In this document: positions 1 through 7,696 of the stretch, piece by piece
How positions within the stretch are numbered: position 1 is the first letter of the stretch
Layout: each line of letters opens with the position of its first letter
Source of the DNA: Pseudomonadota bacterium
GTDB lineage: Bacteria; BMS3Abin14
Reading direction: 5' to 3'
DNA: 35,678 nucleotides
Assembly: GCA_003228585.1 (NCBI GenBank)
Contig: QIEJ01000240.1
Coordinates: forward strand, 1-35,678
Position numbers and translations under genes: made by a program
Notes under the pieces: generated by a model
What the model saw: the letters and a program-made list of their open reading frames with translations, nothing else
Database searches by the model: none
What the model was told of the DNA's origin: nothing

Positions 1-854
1 TCCAGGACCCGGCCGTAGGCCTTCTCGTAGATCCTCGGAACACTTATGAGGATGGTGGGCCGGACCTCGGCCATGTTATTCATGAGTTCATCGATGCTCT
101 CGGCATAGGCGATGCGCCCGCCCACATAGAGGAACAGGTAGTAGGCGACTCTCTCGAATACATGGGACAGGGGAAGAAAGGACAGGCAGATGTCCGAGTC
201 GTTGATGTCGATGACCTTGAGCACTGACCTGATGTTGGAGAGAAAATTATCGTGGGTCAGCATGACCCCCTTCGGTTCCCCGGTCGTCCCCGACGTGTAA
301 ATGATGGTAGCCAGGCCGTCGCCGCTCCCCTCGGCAATGGACCGGCCCATGGCCTCCCACATCTCAGGTTCCGCCTCGCAGCCCCTGGTGATCAACTCGT
401 CAAAGGTCATCACGCCATCATCGCGCCTGTCTTCGGGGAAAGGGTCGAAGCAGATGATCGTTTTCAGGTCCGGAAGGTCCGACCTTATCTTGAGGATCTT
501 GTCAAGATAATCGACATTGGACACAAAGATGACCTTTGCGGCGCAGTCCCTGAGAATATACTCAAGCTGCGCGGGAGTCAGGGTCCAGTACAGCGGCACG
601 ACGACCCCGTCCATGGCAAAGGCGCCAAGGTCGGCAAAGACCCACTCCGGCCGGTTCTCAGAGAGGATGGCTACCCTGTCACCATGTTCAAGCCCAAGAC
701 ACAGCAAGCCCCGCCCGACTTCCCTGTATGTCCTGGCCAGATAGTCCCACGAGATGGACTCCCACTTGCCGTTGACCTTGCGCTCCATGATCACCCTGTC
801 GCCGTAGCGATCAGCGCGATTATCCACCATCTTGACCAGAGTATCGTCCCGCAT
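1..854 (-). CDS. Long-chain acyl-CoA synthetase (AMP-forming), N-terminal part, runs off the left edge
   Basis: The reading frame opens with ATG at 854-852 behind a GGGGAT ribosome-binding site and stays open to base 1, giving about 284 residues of a protein that should be about 600 long. The adenylate-forming P-loop TIIYTSGTTGEPKG is at residues 183-196. It is followed by the A3-A4 region SFLPLSHVFERV and by ISVPRIYEK, which are typical of the FAA1/long-chain fatty acid branch. Family members activate fatty acids with ATP and CoA at the inner face of the cytoplasmic membrane, for degradation or phospholipid use. The C-terminal half, with the adenylate and CoA motifs, lies outside the window, so chain-length preference cannot be judged. 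It is probably the last gene of the minus-strand run, separated from gcvH by a repeat-filled spacer. Confidence 0.93.
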   Translation of the reverse strand, partial: MRDDTLVKMVDNRADRYGDRVIMERKVNGKWESISWDYLARTYREVGRGLLCLGLEHGDRVAILSENRPEWVFADLGAFAMDGVVVPLYWTLTPAQLEYILRDCAAKVIFVSNVDYLDKILKIRSDLPDLKTIICFDPFPEDRRDDGVMTFDELITRGCEAEPEMWEAMGRSIAEGSGDGLATIIYTSGTTGEPKGVMLTHDNFLSNIRSVLKVIDINDSDICLSFLPLSHVFERVAYYLFLYVGGRIAYAESIDELMNNMAEVRPTILISVPRIYEKAYGRVL

Positions 855-887
855 CTTATCCCCTTCCGAAGTGCAGCTTATTCATAT

Positions 888-1190
888 CCCGGGTTTCGAG
901 TTTCATGTTTCAAGTTTCAATCCAAGATCCAACATCCAAGATCCAAAAGGAAGCGCTTCTCACCGCAGTTCCTGGGAAACCCAACTTAAAGAGACGTTCG
1001 GAGCAAAGAGGAACGAACCCTAGGGTTTTAAGAGAACTGGGTGAGAGAGACTTTGACTGCGAACATCTCTGCGGTTACCGCTTTCCGAGATCGCCACGTC
1101 ACCCTTCCACGAAGCCAGAGTGACTCGCGATGACGATCGCTTTTCCCAACCACCTCGATACTTCGTTACATCGATACCTCAATACATTTA
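888..1190 (+). repeat. Composite intergenic repeat, copy 1 (heptads, half of the terminal-inverted-repeat element, octads)
   Basis: Bases 894-949 are a 7-bp-period array (GTTTCGA, GTTTCAT, GTTTCAA, then ATCCAAG/ATCCAAC/ATCCAAA). Bases 1084-1134 match the right half of the element seen elsewhere (GAGATCGCCACGTC and then CTCGCGATGAC). Bases 1150-1187 are an 8-bp-period array built on ACCTCGAT and ACTTCGTT. Bases 955-1080 show no gene and no recognisable half-element. The order matches the other copies. Confidence 0.8.
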
Positions 1191-1215
1191 AACGCCATGC
1201 GCCCTGAATTTCGAC

Positions 1216-1617
1216 TTACTCTTCCTCCTCATCGCCAAGATCGGCGATATAGTCTTCGTACTCCTCGGGTTTCATCAGGATATCGATCTGATCAGAATCA
1301 TGCATCTGGATACTTATCAGCCATCCCTCACCATAGGGGTCCTCATTGACCAGTTCCGGGCTCTCGACCAGATCAGAATTGACCTCCACAACCTCACCGG
1401 AGACGGGAGCGGTAAGATCTGAAACAGCCGTCTCGGATTCAATGATCCCGAAAGGGGCCGCCATTCCAACCTCATCATCCAGATCAGGAAGATCAATGAA
1501 GATAACCTCGCCCAGCTCTCCCTGAGAATAATCCGTTACACCTACTCTGGATCGGTTGCCCTCAGGTTTAATCCAGAGATGATCGCGCGTGTAAAGGAAA
1601 TTTTTCGGAACATCCAT
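1216..1617 (-). CDS. gcvH: GcvH-like glycine cleavage H protein lacking the lipoyl lysine
   Basis: The 133-residue protein aligns with H protein over its full length: a DHLWIKPEG start, GVTDYSQGELGEVIFIDLP, then TAPVSGEVVEVN and PYGEGWLISI. H protein normally carries lipoate on a lysine in an ESVKAxSD motif and shuttles the aminomethyl group among GcvP, GcvT and Lpd. Here the motif reads IIESETAVSD and the codon at 1431-1429 is ACG, so residue 63 is Thr. There is no lysine at all between residues 17 and 116, so lipoylation at a shifted site is unlikely. The acidic tail DLGDEEEE is also longer than usual. ATG 1617-1615 follows a strong GGGGGGAA site. No gcvT, gcvP or lipoate gene is nearby. 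It may be an H-protein paralogue with a non-catalytic role, or a decayed copy. The fold call is firm; the function is open. Confidence 0.9.
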   Translation of the reverse strand: MDVPKNFLYTRDHLWIKPEGNRSRVGVTDYSQGELGEVIFIDLPDLDDEVGMAAPFGIIESETAVSDLTAPVSGEVVEVNSDLVESPELVNEDPYGEGWLISIQMHDSDQIDILMKPEEYEDYIADLGDEEEE

Positions 1618-1648
1618 TTTTTATTCCCCCCACCCTCTTTCGTTTATG

Positions 1649-1690
1649 GTCCCGGAGCCTGATGAGATTCTCCGACGGGCTCCCGGGTCC
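1649..1690 (-). repeat. Dispersed hairpin repeat, copy 1, upstream of gcvH
   Basis: Read on the minus strand, GGAGCCCG and CAGGCTCC form the arms around GTCGGAGAATCTCAT, with further G/C pairing outside. A near-identical element lies at 13131-13162 upstream of the MCP gene. It sits about 30-70 bases before the gcvH start, inside the expected leader if the promoter at 1697-1724 is real. No run of T follows on the minus strand, so it is not a standard terminator. Confidence 0.6.
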
Positions 1691-1696
1691 TGGTTC

Positions 1697-1724
1697 AAGA
1701 TACAGGTCTGTGTCTGGTTTGCAA
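1697..1724 (-). promoter_or_regulatory. Possible sigma-70 promoter for gcvH
   Basis: On the minus strand TTGCAA (1724-1719) and TATCTT (1702-1697) are separated by 16 bases, giving a plausible but not perfect -35/-10 pair. Transcription would begin just before the hairpin repeat, placing the hairpin in the gcvH leader. This rests on motif reading only. Confidence 0.35.
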
Positions 1725-1782
1725 GTTCATGCCTTCACACTTTGCCTGTCCCGAGCTTAGTCGAGGGGTCCTTTGATCTTCA

Positions 1783-2430
1783 TTAAAACAGATACCCTAC
1801 CCCCAGGGATATGGAGTTTTCACCGAACAGATGAGCCTCCAGATTGAAGTAGAAGTTAAAATCCATGTAGTAATCGAGACCGAACAGAAGGTGGGGGATC
1901 CCATTCTCACTCAGGCTGTTTCCTTCACCCCCAAGGTCGACATAGGAAAAAGCCAGGCCTCCATAACCATTGGTTCCTCCCGATTTTACCGCTCCTAGTA
2001 ACGCCACCTGCCCTTCGAACATGTCGTAAGACCTTGAGCTCTCCTTGCTCTGTCTCCATTGTACCTGGGTGTCCACATTGATGGACAGGCTGGACTCCTC
2101 AGGAGCGAAGACCCTGAACAGGACACCACCTCCGTAGGCGAAGCCGAGACCTCCACCAAAACCGAATTCTCCAACGCGCAGATCCGCGGTACCTAACTTG
2201 AGGTAGGGGTTGACAACCTGGCTGACGCCATACACACCCTTGAGCAAAAAGGACGCGCTGGAGACATCAGTTTTATCGATCTCTACTTCAGAATATCCAA
2301 TGGACCCGGACAGGGAAGTCTGCCCTCGATCCAGCGCCTCACCTGGAGCGCCAACATCCAGAGCGTAAGCGTACTGAGATAATGAAAGGATCAGCAAAAA
2401 AACCAGAAACAGTAAATACCGATTTGACAT
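1783..2430 (-). CDS. Small outer-membrane beta-barrel protein of unknown function
   Basis: The 215-residue protein starts with a signal peptide (hydrophobic residues 5-20, likely cleavage after the AYA near residue 23). The remainder alternates polar and hydrophobic residues in beta-strand fashion, with many Gly and aromatic residues, and ends in SLGVGYLF. A C-terminal aromatic residue is the usual BAM recognition signal for outer-membrane barrels. Eight to ten strands would fit the length. I do not recognise a specific family or ligand. The start ATG overlaps the YHS gene stop by one base (TAATG) and has a GGAGGGAG ribosome-binding site, so the two genes are probably translated together. Confidence 0.75.
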   Translation of the reverse strand: MSNRYLLFLVFLLILSLSQYAYALDVGAPGEALDRGQTSLSGSIGYSEVEIDKTDVSSASFLLKGVYGVSQVVNPYLKLGTADLRVGEFGFGGGLGFAYGGGVLFRVFAPEESSLSINVDTQVQWRQSKESSRSYDMFEGQVALLGAVKSGGTNGYGGLAFSYVDLGGEGNSLSENGIPHLLFGLDYYMDFNFYFNLEAHLFGENSISLGVGYLF

Positions 2431-2699
2431 TACTCCCTCCCGGAAAATTTATCTGAACACTCCTGTGAACAGAAGTAGTGCGTTTCACCGTCGATCTTTT
2501 TCACCATCGCAGAGCTGCGGGGCATATAGACCCCACATTGAGGATCTCTTACCATCTCCTCGCCGCCAGTGGTTCTGTGTCCCCTGGTGCCGGGTTTTGC
2601 CGAGGACGAAGGTGGGACTCGGCGCCTGGAGCCGAATAGCAGTGCGCGGATCGCCCATGCAAGAACCAACAGGAAAAAGATATACAGCAGGCTTCTCAT
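2430..2699 (-). CDS. Membrane-anchored YHS-domain protein
   Basis: The 89-residue protein has one N-terminal transmembrane segment (residues 3-22), a short basic and Ser/Pro-rich linker, and a C-terminal metal-binding YHS-type motif. The motif runs MVRDPQCGVYMP and then YFCSQECSDKF, so three cysteines are placed as in small YHS/TRASH-like proteins that bind metal ions. Such proteins are usually annotated only as YHS domain or PP0621 family, and no reaction is known. The gene starts with ATG at 2699-2697, four bases after the metF stop, and overlaps the barrel gene downstream, so it belongs to the metF transcription unit. Confidence 0.8.
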   Translation of the reverse strand: MRSLLYIFFLLVLAWAIRALLFGSRRRVPPSSSAKPGTRGHRTTGGEEMVRDPQCGVYMPRSSAMVKKIDGETHYFCSQECSDKFSGRE

Positions 2700-2703
2700 A
2701 TTC

Positions 2704-3570
2704 CTAAACCTTTATCTCCCCCGCTATCTCATCCAGAATCCGTTCGGTTGCCTGGTTCCTGTTCAACGTGTAAAAATGCAGGCCTTTCACACCGAAGCTG
2801 AGCAGCTCGAGGCACTGCTCCGTAGCGTACTGAACCCCGACATCCGTCATCTCTTCAATAGTTCTGCCTTCCATTTTTTTTACAATCCGTTCCGGGATGG
2901 TGGCCCCGCACATCTGGGTGAATTTCCGGATCTGGCTGATGTTGACGATGGGCATAATTCCCGGAATGATGGGTTTTTCAATTCTGGCTGCCGCAGCACG
3001 GTCCATAAAATCATACAGATAATTATTGTCGAAGAAAAGCTGGGTTATGATGAAATCAGCGCCGGCATCAACTTTCATCTTCAGGTAATCCATATCCCGG
3101 TCGATGGAGGGCGCTTCCATGTGTCCTTCCGGATGCCCTGCGACTCCAACGGTAAAACCGTTCAGATCCCGGATGTACTCAACAAGCTGATAGGCGTTCG
3201 TAAAATCCATTTTTTTTCTGTCTTCCGGAAAATCCCTGGGTGGATCTCCTCTAAGGGCAAGAATATTCCTGATGTCCTCTTCTTTCAGTTTGTTGACAAT
3301 GTCGTTGATATCCCCACTGGATGAAGCGATGCATGTCAGATGCATCATGACATTCAACTGGTGCTCATTCTTTATCCTCAGCGTCCAATCTATGGTTTTT
3401 TCCCTCGTACCTCCACCGGCGCCATACGTCACCGACACGAAATCCGGGTCAAATCTCCTCAGCTTGCTTACCGTCTCGTCAAGGACGCTTTCACTTTCGA
3501 GGTCCTTGGGGGGGAAAAACTCGAAGGACAGCAAAGTTCTCTTTTCTTTCAGCATGTCGCTTATATTCAA
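2704..3570 (-). CDS. metF: 5,10-methylenetetrahydrofolate reductase
   Basis: The 288-residue protein is a standard short bacterial MTHFR. It has SFEFFPPK near residue 15 with the catalytic Glu, VSVTYGAGG, HLTCI, ILALRGDPP for flavin and folate binding, and GADFIITQLFFD. It reduces methylene-THF to methyl-THF using FAD, feeding methionine synthesis or, in anaerobes, the methyl branch of the Wood-Ljungdahl pathway. The chosen start is TTG at 3570-3568: it has GAGG at good spacing and gives the family N-terminus MNISDMLKEK. ATG 3555 has no such site. Folate genes folE and folD lie in the same run, which supports a one-carbon cluster. Confidence 0.96.
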   Translation of the reverse strand: MNISDMLKEKRTLLSFEFFPPKDLESESVLDETVSKLRRFDPDFVSVTYGAGGGTREKTIDWTLRIKNEHQLNVMMHLTCIASSSGDINDIVNKLKEEDIRNILALRGDPPRDFPEDRKKMDFTNAYQLVEYIRDLNGFTVGVAGHPEGHMEAPSIDRDMDYLKMKVDAGADFIITQLFFDNNYLYDFMDRAAAARIEKPIIPGIMPIVNISQIRKFTQMCGATIPERIVKKMEGRTIEEMTDVGVQYATEQCLELLSFGVKGLHFYTLNRNQATERILDEIAGEIKV

Positions 3571-3592
3571 TTAGATAAACCTCAGTGGTGTC

Positions 3593-3842
3593 TATTCCAA
3601 ATTTCAGATTCCAGATTCCAGATCAACGTACAAAGAGCAAACGCTTGTCATTGCGAGGACCCTGAGTCCCGCCGATGGCGGGGTCGAAGGGGACGCGGCA
3701 ATCTCAGGTAGTCGAGATCATCCGACCAGACGAGGCGTTTTACGACTGTGGCAGTCACATCTTGCTGAGATCGCCACGCTCCCACAGGATTCCGGTCGCT
3801 CGCGATGACTGCGCATTTCCCAAACCCCAAGTCCCTAAACCC
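3593..3842 (+). repeat. Composite intergenic repeat, copy 2 (complete), with a nonamer array just beyond
   Basis: Heptads (ATTTCAG, ATTCCAG, ATTCCAG and degenerate followers) fill about 3600-3645. The terminal-inverted-repeat element runs from GTCATTGCGAGG (3647) to CTCGCGATGAC (3809), with inner arms GGCAATCTC and GAGATCGCCACG. An 8-bp array (CCCAAACC, CCAAGTCC, CTAAACCC) ends the element at about 3842. A 9-bp-period stretch (CTTTGCGTG, ACTTTGTGA, ACTTTGTGG) follows at 3852-3878. No gene is seen in the 3571-3887 spacer. Confidence 0.85.
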
Positions 3843-3887
3843 TGATTTTCCCTTTGCGTGACTTTGTGAACTTTGTGGTAAAAAATT

Positions 3888-4457
3888 TTACCCTCTCCTA
3901 TTCCCGTAGATCAGCGAAAGGGTTTCGCTGCGAGTCCTCTCATCCCTGCGGAATGATCCGCGAACAGCAGAGGTCACTGTCATCGAGTTGGGCATCCTGA
4001 CGCCGCGCATGGACATGCACATGTGTTCAGCTTCGATGACCACCATGACTCCCTTGGGGGAAAGACCGTTCATGATGGCCTCAGCCACCTGTGTCGTCAA
4101 TCTTTCCTGCATCTGGGGCTGTCGAGCGTAAATATCGAGAACACGTGCAATCTTTGACAGCCCAACGATCCTTCCACCCTCCGGGATATAGGCGATATGC
4201 GCACTCCCGACGAAGGGAACCAGGTGGTGCTCGCACATTGAATGCATCGGGATATCCTTGACCAGGACCATCTCGTCGTGGGTCTCCCCCTCCACAGGAA
4301 CCAGCAGCTCCATGGCATCCACCCCGATCCCGGAGAAAACCTCCTCATAAAGATCCGCCACTCTCCGGGGAGTCTCCAGCAGACCCGGCCTTTCCGGATT
4401 CTCGCCGATCCCCTCCAGGATCATGCTCATTCCCTGCTCAATCTTCTGTCTGTTCAT
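3888..4457 (-). CDS. folE: GTP cyclohydrolase I (type IA)
   Basis: The protein (about 189 residues) makes 7,8-dihydroneopterin triphosphate from GTP, the first step of folate synthesis. The zinc and active-site motifs are present: [10 protein letters not shown] with the Cys-His pair, [12 protein letters not shown], and [11 protein letters not shown] with the third ligand Cys. The length is normal for the family core. ATG 4457 is preferred over the in-frame GTG 4463 because a GGAG site sits seven bases before it. The gene begins inside the 3' end of larC and overlaps it by about 20 bases, so the two are translationally coupled. Confidence 0.95.
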   Translation of the reverse strand: MNRQKIEQGMSMILEGIGENPERPGLLETPRRVADLYEEVFSGIGVDAMELLVPVEGETHDEMVLVKDIPMHSMCEHHLVPFVGSAHIAYIPEGGRIVGLSKIARVLDIYARQPQMQERLTTQVAEAIMNGLSPKGVMVVIEAEHMCMSMRGVRMPNSMTVTSAVRGSFRRDERTRSETLSLIYGNRRG

Positions 4458-5664
4458 TTCCACGCTCCAGATAGTACTGGGCCATGATTCTGTCCCGCAG
4501 TTCCCCCATCGGAATCCCTGAGCTCTCAGAAAGCTCCCTGATGTCCTCGAACTCCGGTTTGACCCGCCACCGGCCCGAGGGTGAACGCCACCTCTTGACC
4601 TTCACTTTTCCATATGCTGATACGATCTCGACCATTTCACGGGTGAGAATTTTACGGGAAACCTTCCAGGATCTCAGGCCCGCGCTTCCCGAAAGATCCA
4701 GAACCGTGCGGGCCATCCGCTCCTCGCTGCCGGATGGGACCAGGACACGCAGGAGCGCGCCGATCCTTCCCTTTTTGGTGTGCGTCGGGATCATGTGGAC
4801 CTCCAGGGCTCCCGCTTCATGGAGACTGGCTGTAAGAGGAGCAAGATATTCCGGACTCACATCATCGATTCCGCACTCGATCATAACGCTTTCATCTGTC
4901 GGCAGATCCCGGGATATATGGCCCCTGAATATCCTCAGCAGGTTAGGGAAGTCCGGATTGTCCCGCCCGCCGGCTCCGGTGCCGATGCTCTCGACAATCA
5001 TTTCGGGGACAGGTCCGAATCCCACTGCAAGCTCTTTAATGAGCGCTGCGCCGGTCGGCGTAGCCAGTTCCACAGCGGGTCCTCTGGCAAAGACGGGCAT
5101 CCCTTTCACCAGGTGCGCCGTTGCCGGTGCCGGCACCGGCATCATACCATGCTCCGTGTCAACAAAACCTTTTCCGAGGTTAACAGGTCCCGACATGATC
5201 TCGCCAATTCCTAAATGGAGGATTCCCGTTGCCACGCCGACAATATCCGCCAGTGTGTCCTGTCCTCCCAACTCGTGGAGATGGACAGCTTTCCGGGCAC
5301 CATGGGCCTTTCCCTCCGCCTCTCCCAATGACTCAACAATGCGGACACATCTGTTCTTGACGCTAATGGCCAGATCAGCCGACTCGATGAGGGCGATCAT
5401 GTCATTGAGTGTTCTTCTCGGGGGTCCGTCGGTCACAACCACCTTACACCGGATCCCCGCAAGTCCTGCCCGGGTTACCTCGCTTATGTCAAATCTAACC
5501 TCGCCGGGGATGATCTTGTCCACCGCATCCACCAGCATCCGTTCGGGGAACCCCAGAGAGAGAAGCGCTCCCAGGAACATATCGCCGGATACTCCGCTGA
5601 ACGGATCGATGTAGAGAACTTTTGCTCCACTATCGGGAGCATGATTGTTGGTTTCAGGTTTCAT
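4438..5664 (-). CDS. larC: LarC, nickel insertase for the nickel-pincer nucleotide cofactor
   Basis: The 408-residue protein is a full-length LarC/DUF111 protein: [20 protein letters not shown] near the N-terminus, [27 protein letters not shown], and [11 protein letters not shown] leading into the C-terminal half. LarC inserts nickel into the thiocarboxylated pyridinium nucleotide with CTP hydrolysis. In Lactobacillus plantarum the two halves are joined by ribosomal frameshifting; here they form one uninterrupted frame. The start ATG at 5664-5662 lies within the heptad array of repeat copy 3, so residues 1-6 (MKPETN) are repeat-derived; the true family start corresponds to about residue 15. 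AGGA nine bases upstream is a fair ribosome-binding site. No larA or larE is present in the window. Confidence 0.95.
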   Translation of the reverse strand: MKPETNNHAPDSGAKVLYIDPFSGVSGDMFLGALLSLGFPERMLVDAVDKIIPGEVRFDISEVTRAGLAGIRCKVVVTDGPPRRTLNDMIALIESADLAISVKNRCVRIVESLGEAEGKAHGARKAVHLHELGGQDTLADIVGVATGILHLGIGEIMSGPVNLGKGFVDTEHGMMPVPAPATAHLVKGMPVFARGPAVELATPTGAALIKELAVGFGPVPEMIVESIGTGAGGRDNPDFPNLLRIFRGHISRDLPTDESVMIECGIDDVSPEYLAPLTASLHEAGALEVHMIPTHTKKGRIGALLRVLVPSGSEERMARTVLDLSGSAGLRSWKVSRKILTREMVEIVSAYGKVKVKRWRSPSGRWRVKPEFEDIRELSESSGIPMGELRDRIMAQYYLERGNEQTED

Positions 5665-5889
5665 GTTTCAAGTTCCTGGGGTTGAATCCAAGATCCATCA
5701 TTGCGAGGAGGCCCGCGGGTTGTGGCCGACGCGGCAATCCGGGACATGACGACCGAAGCAGTCACAGTTCGCCGAGATTGCCACACTCCCTGCGGTCGTT
5801 CGCAATGACAACCGCTTGTTCAAATCACCTCGATACTTCGACACCCCGTTACCTCGATACTTCTTCGCCCTTACGCCCTTTTTCACCCG
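5651..5889 (+). repeat. Composite intergenic repeat, copy 3 (complete, overlapping larC start and larB end)
   Basis: Heptads (GTTTCAG, GTTTCAT, GTTTCAA and degenerate ATCCAAG units) occupy 5651-5697. The inverted-repeat element runs from TCATTGCGAGG (5698) to TTCGCAATGAC (5809) with inner GGCAATCC and GAGATTGCCAC. Octads (CACCTCGA, TACTTCGA, CACCCCGT, TACCTCGA, TACTTCTT, CGCCCTTA, CGCCCTTT) run from 5826 to about 5889, extending into larB coding sequence. Confidence 0.85.
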
Positions 5890-6628
5890 CCCCGAGGATC
5901 AGATGGGCTGCCACCGCCGCCCCATACCCATTGTCAATGTTCACAACCGTAAGACCGCAGGCACAGGAAGAGAGCATAGTGAGCAGGGGTGTGATCCCGC
6001 TCAGGGAGGCACCATAGCCCACACTGGTGGGAACACCGATGACCGGAACGGAAACCAGGCCGGTGACTACCGAAGGGAGCGCTCCCTCCATGCCGGCCAC
6101 GGCAACGATAACCCCAGCTTCCTCCATTTCAGCGCGGAATGCGGCCAATCGGTGAAGTCCGGAAACACCAACATCGTAGGCACGAATGAATTTTCTTCCG
6201 AGGAAAGAGATGGTTTTTACCGCCTCCTCAGCAACTGGAAGATCGGAAGTGCCCGCAGCCACAACCATAACAGGAGATCCGGCGCACCGGGGAAGAGAAC
6301 CGATAGCGAGGGTTCTGGACAGCTCATCGGTAACCGCTTCTGGCCATCTGCGTTGAACAAGTTGCGCCGTTTCCGGTGAGATCCGTGTTACAAGAACGGG
6401 AGACCCGGCTTCGGTGAGCTTTTCCACGATACCCTCGATCTGCCCGGGGGTTTTATCCTGCCCGTAGATCGTCTCCGGAATCCCCCTACGCAAGCGTCGA
6501 TGGGTATCCAGCCTCGCATAATCCATGCATATGGAGGGAAGATTCGCCAGGGACGCCAGAGCCGATTCCGGCGTCTGTGCACCATCTGAGACCATCTGCA
6601 GCAGTTTTAATAGTTCGTCGCGGTTCAT
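5849..6628 (-). CDS. larB: LarB, pyridinium-3,5-biscarboxylic acid mononucleotide synthase
   Basis: The 259-residue protein has a short helical N-terminus (YARLDTHRRLRRGIPE) followed by a PurE-like domain. That domain shows VVAAGTSDLPVAEEA, DVGVSGLHRL, VVAGMEGALPSVVTGL and GYGASLSGITPLL, all characteristic of LarB. LarB carboxylates and hydrolyses nicotinic acid adenine dinucleotide to start the nickel-pincer cofactor pathway. It lies directly upstream of larC on the same strand. The last residues, roughly EKGRKGEEVSR, and the stop codon are encoded by the octad array of repeat copy 3, so the natural C-terminus has been replaced or extended by repeat sequence. The start ATG at 6628 has no strong ribosome-binding site. 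Confidence 0.95.
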   Translation of the reverse strand: MNRDELLKLLQMVSDGAQTPESALASLANLPSICMDYARLDTHRRLRRGIPETIYGQDKTPGQIEGIVEKLTEAGSPVLVTRISPETAQLVQRRWPEAVTDELSRTLAIGSLPRCAGSPVMVVAAGTSDLPVAEEAVKTISFLGRKFIRAYDVGVSGLHRLAAFRAEMEEAGVIVAVAGMEGALPSVVTGLVSVPVIGVPTSVGYGASLSGITPLLTMLSSCACGLTVVNIDNGYGAAVAAHLILGAGEKGRKGEEVSR

Positions 6629-6645
6629 GTTAGTTTAGTCCAGTT

Positions 6646-7566
6646 CTAGCCCGCTCTCCACTTCGCGGCATTCATGGTGTTGGCCATCAACATTGCTCGG
6701 GTCATGGGCCCAACCCCACCGGGAACAGGTGTATACCATCCGGCCACATCCACAACGCCGGGGGAAACGTCGCCAACCAGAGTGTATCCCTTCTTCTCAA
6801 AATCCCTGATTCGGGTTGGGTCTGTGGTGATCACTTCAGGGGATTCCTCCCGACTGATGGAATTCATCCCCACGTCGATGACAGCCGCTCCTTCCTTGAC
6901 CCAATCCTTCTCCACCATAAGAGGGCGGCCCACAGCAGCGACTACAATGTCCGCTTCCCTCACAACTCCGGGAAGATCGGGCGTTTTCGAATGACAAATG
7001 GTGACGGTAGCATGGCGATGAAGTAAAAGCAGGGCCACAGGTTTACCTACAATATCGCTCCTGCCGATAACCACCGCCCGCGCACCATGGGGGTTCACTC
7101 CTGACTCATCGAGCATTCTCATGACTCCAGAGGGCGTGCAAGGCATGAGGACCGCATGGTCTCCCCGGACCAGGCGGCCGACATTGATGGGATGAAAACC
7201 GTCAACGTCCTTTGCCGGATCGATTCGGTCAAGAACGGATATCGTATCTACACCCTCGGGGAGGGGGAGTTGAACGAGAATTCCATCAACTTTATCATCC
7301 CCATTGAGACGGTTCACCAGATCAAGTATCTTCTCAGTCGGTGTCTCGGCCGGCAATCGGTGGGAAAAAGACTCAATCCCGCACCGTCCGCAATCCTTGA
7401 TTTTCATGCGAACATAGACTGACGACGCCGGATCATCTCCCACGAGGACCACCGCCAGTCCCGGAGGCCGGCCGGTTTCAGCCGCGAATCCCTCCGTTTC
7501 CGATTTGACCTCTGCCAGCACCTTTGCGGCGATCTCGTTACCATCGATTATCCTGGCTTTCCCCAT
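6646..7566 (-). CDS. folD: Bifunctional methylenetetrahydrofolate dehydrogenase/cyclohydrolase
   Basis: FolD interconverts methylene-THF, methenyl-THF and 10-formyl-THF with NADP. The 306-residue protein has YVRMKIKDC with the catalytic Lys, GILVQLPLP, KDVDGFHP, PCTPSGVM, VIGRSDIVGKP for the nucleotide site, and TPVPGGVGPMTRAML near the end. A longer frame reaches 7608, but its extra 14 residues (MDVGSWT and so on) are translated heptad repeat. ATG 7566 has GAGGAG seven bases upstream and gives the normal start MGKARIIDG. Together with metF and folE it marks this run as a folate/one-carbon cluster. It ends 17 bases before the larB start. Confidence 0.96.
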   Translation of the reverse strand: MGKARIIDGNEIAAKVLAEVKSETEGFAAETGRPPGLAVVLVGDDPASSVYVRMKIKDCGRCGIESFSHRLPAETPTEKILDLVNRLNGDDKVDGILVQLPLPEGVDTISVLDRIDPAKDVDGFHPINVGRLVRGDHAVLMPCTPSGVMRMLDESGVNPHGARAVVIGRSDIVGKPVALLLLHRHATVTICHSKTPDLPGVVREADIVVAAVGRPLMVEKDWVKEGAAVIDVGMNSISREESPEVITTDPTRIRDFEKKGYTLVGDVSPGVVDVAGWYTPVPGGVGPMTRAMLMANTMNAAKWRAG

Positions 7567-7587
7567 CAGTTTGCTCCTCATTGATCT

Positions 7588-7690
7588 TGTCCAAGATCCA
7601 ACGTCCAAGGATCAAAATTCCAGATTTCACATTCCAAAGCAGCCGCAGCTTGCCCGGATTGCTTCGCCAGCCAGGCAGCTCGCAATGACA
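7588..7690 (+). repeat. Composite intergenic repeat, copy 4 (heptads plus right end)
   Basis: Heptads (GTCCAAG, ATCCAAC, GTCCAAG, GATCAAA, ATTCCAG, ATTTCAC, ATTCCAA) occupy 7589-7637. They are followed by a shortened element ending GGATTGCTTCG and then CTCGCAATGAC at 7679-7689. The left inverted-repeat end is missing, and no octads are seen before the cheD stop. Confidence 0.8.
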
Positions 7691-7696
7691 ACCGCG

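Noticed and set aside
252-989. Plus-strand frame of 245 codons at the left edge
   Set aside because: It is antisense to the acyl-CoA synthetase, whose P-loop and other motifs are clear, and it ends in translated heptad repeats.
1216-1617. gcvH as a pseudogene
   Set aside because: The frame is intact, full-length and has a strong ribosome-binding site; only the lipoyl lysine is missing, so it is kept as a coding gene with an unusual residue.
1618-1782. Riboswitch upstream of gcvH (glycine riboswitch would be the usual candidate)
   Set aside because: I see a single hairpin repeat and none of the paired-aptamer features of a glycine riboswitch.
3647-3809. Insertion sequence
   Set aside because: The inverted-repeat elements are about 90-165 bp, carry no transposase frame and show no clear target duplications, so they are at most non-autonomous elements.
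4484-5614. Long plus-strand frame (376 codons) opposite larC
   Set aside because: It is the exact antisense of a well-recognised LarC, is rich in Ser/Arg/Pro as expected for a shadow frame, and shows no family motif.
4438-5664. Programmed frameshift in larC
   Set aside because: Known from Lactobacillus, but here the frame is continuous from start to stop.
7567-7608. N-terminal extension of FolD
   Set aside because: The extra residues are translated ATCCAAC/GTCCAAG heptads, and the ribosome-binding site lies directly before the inner ATG.
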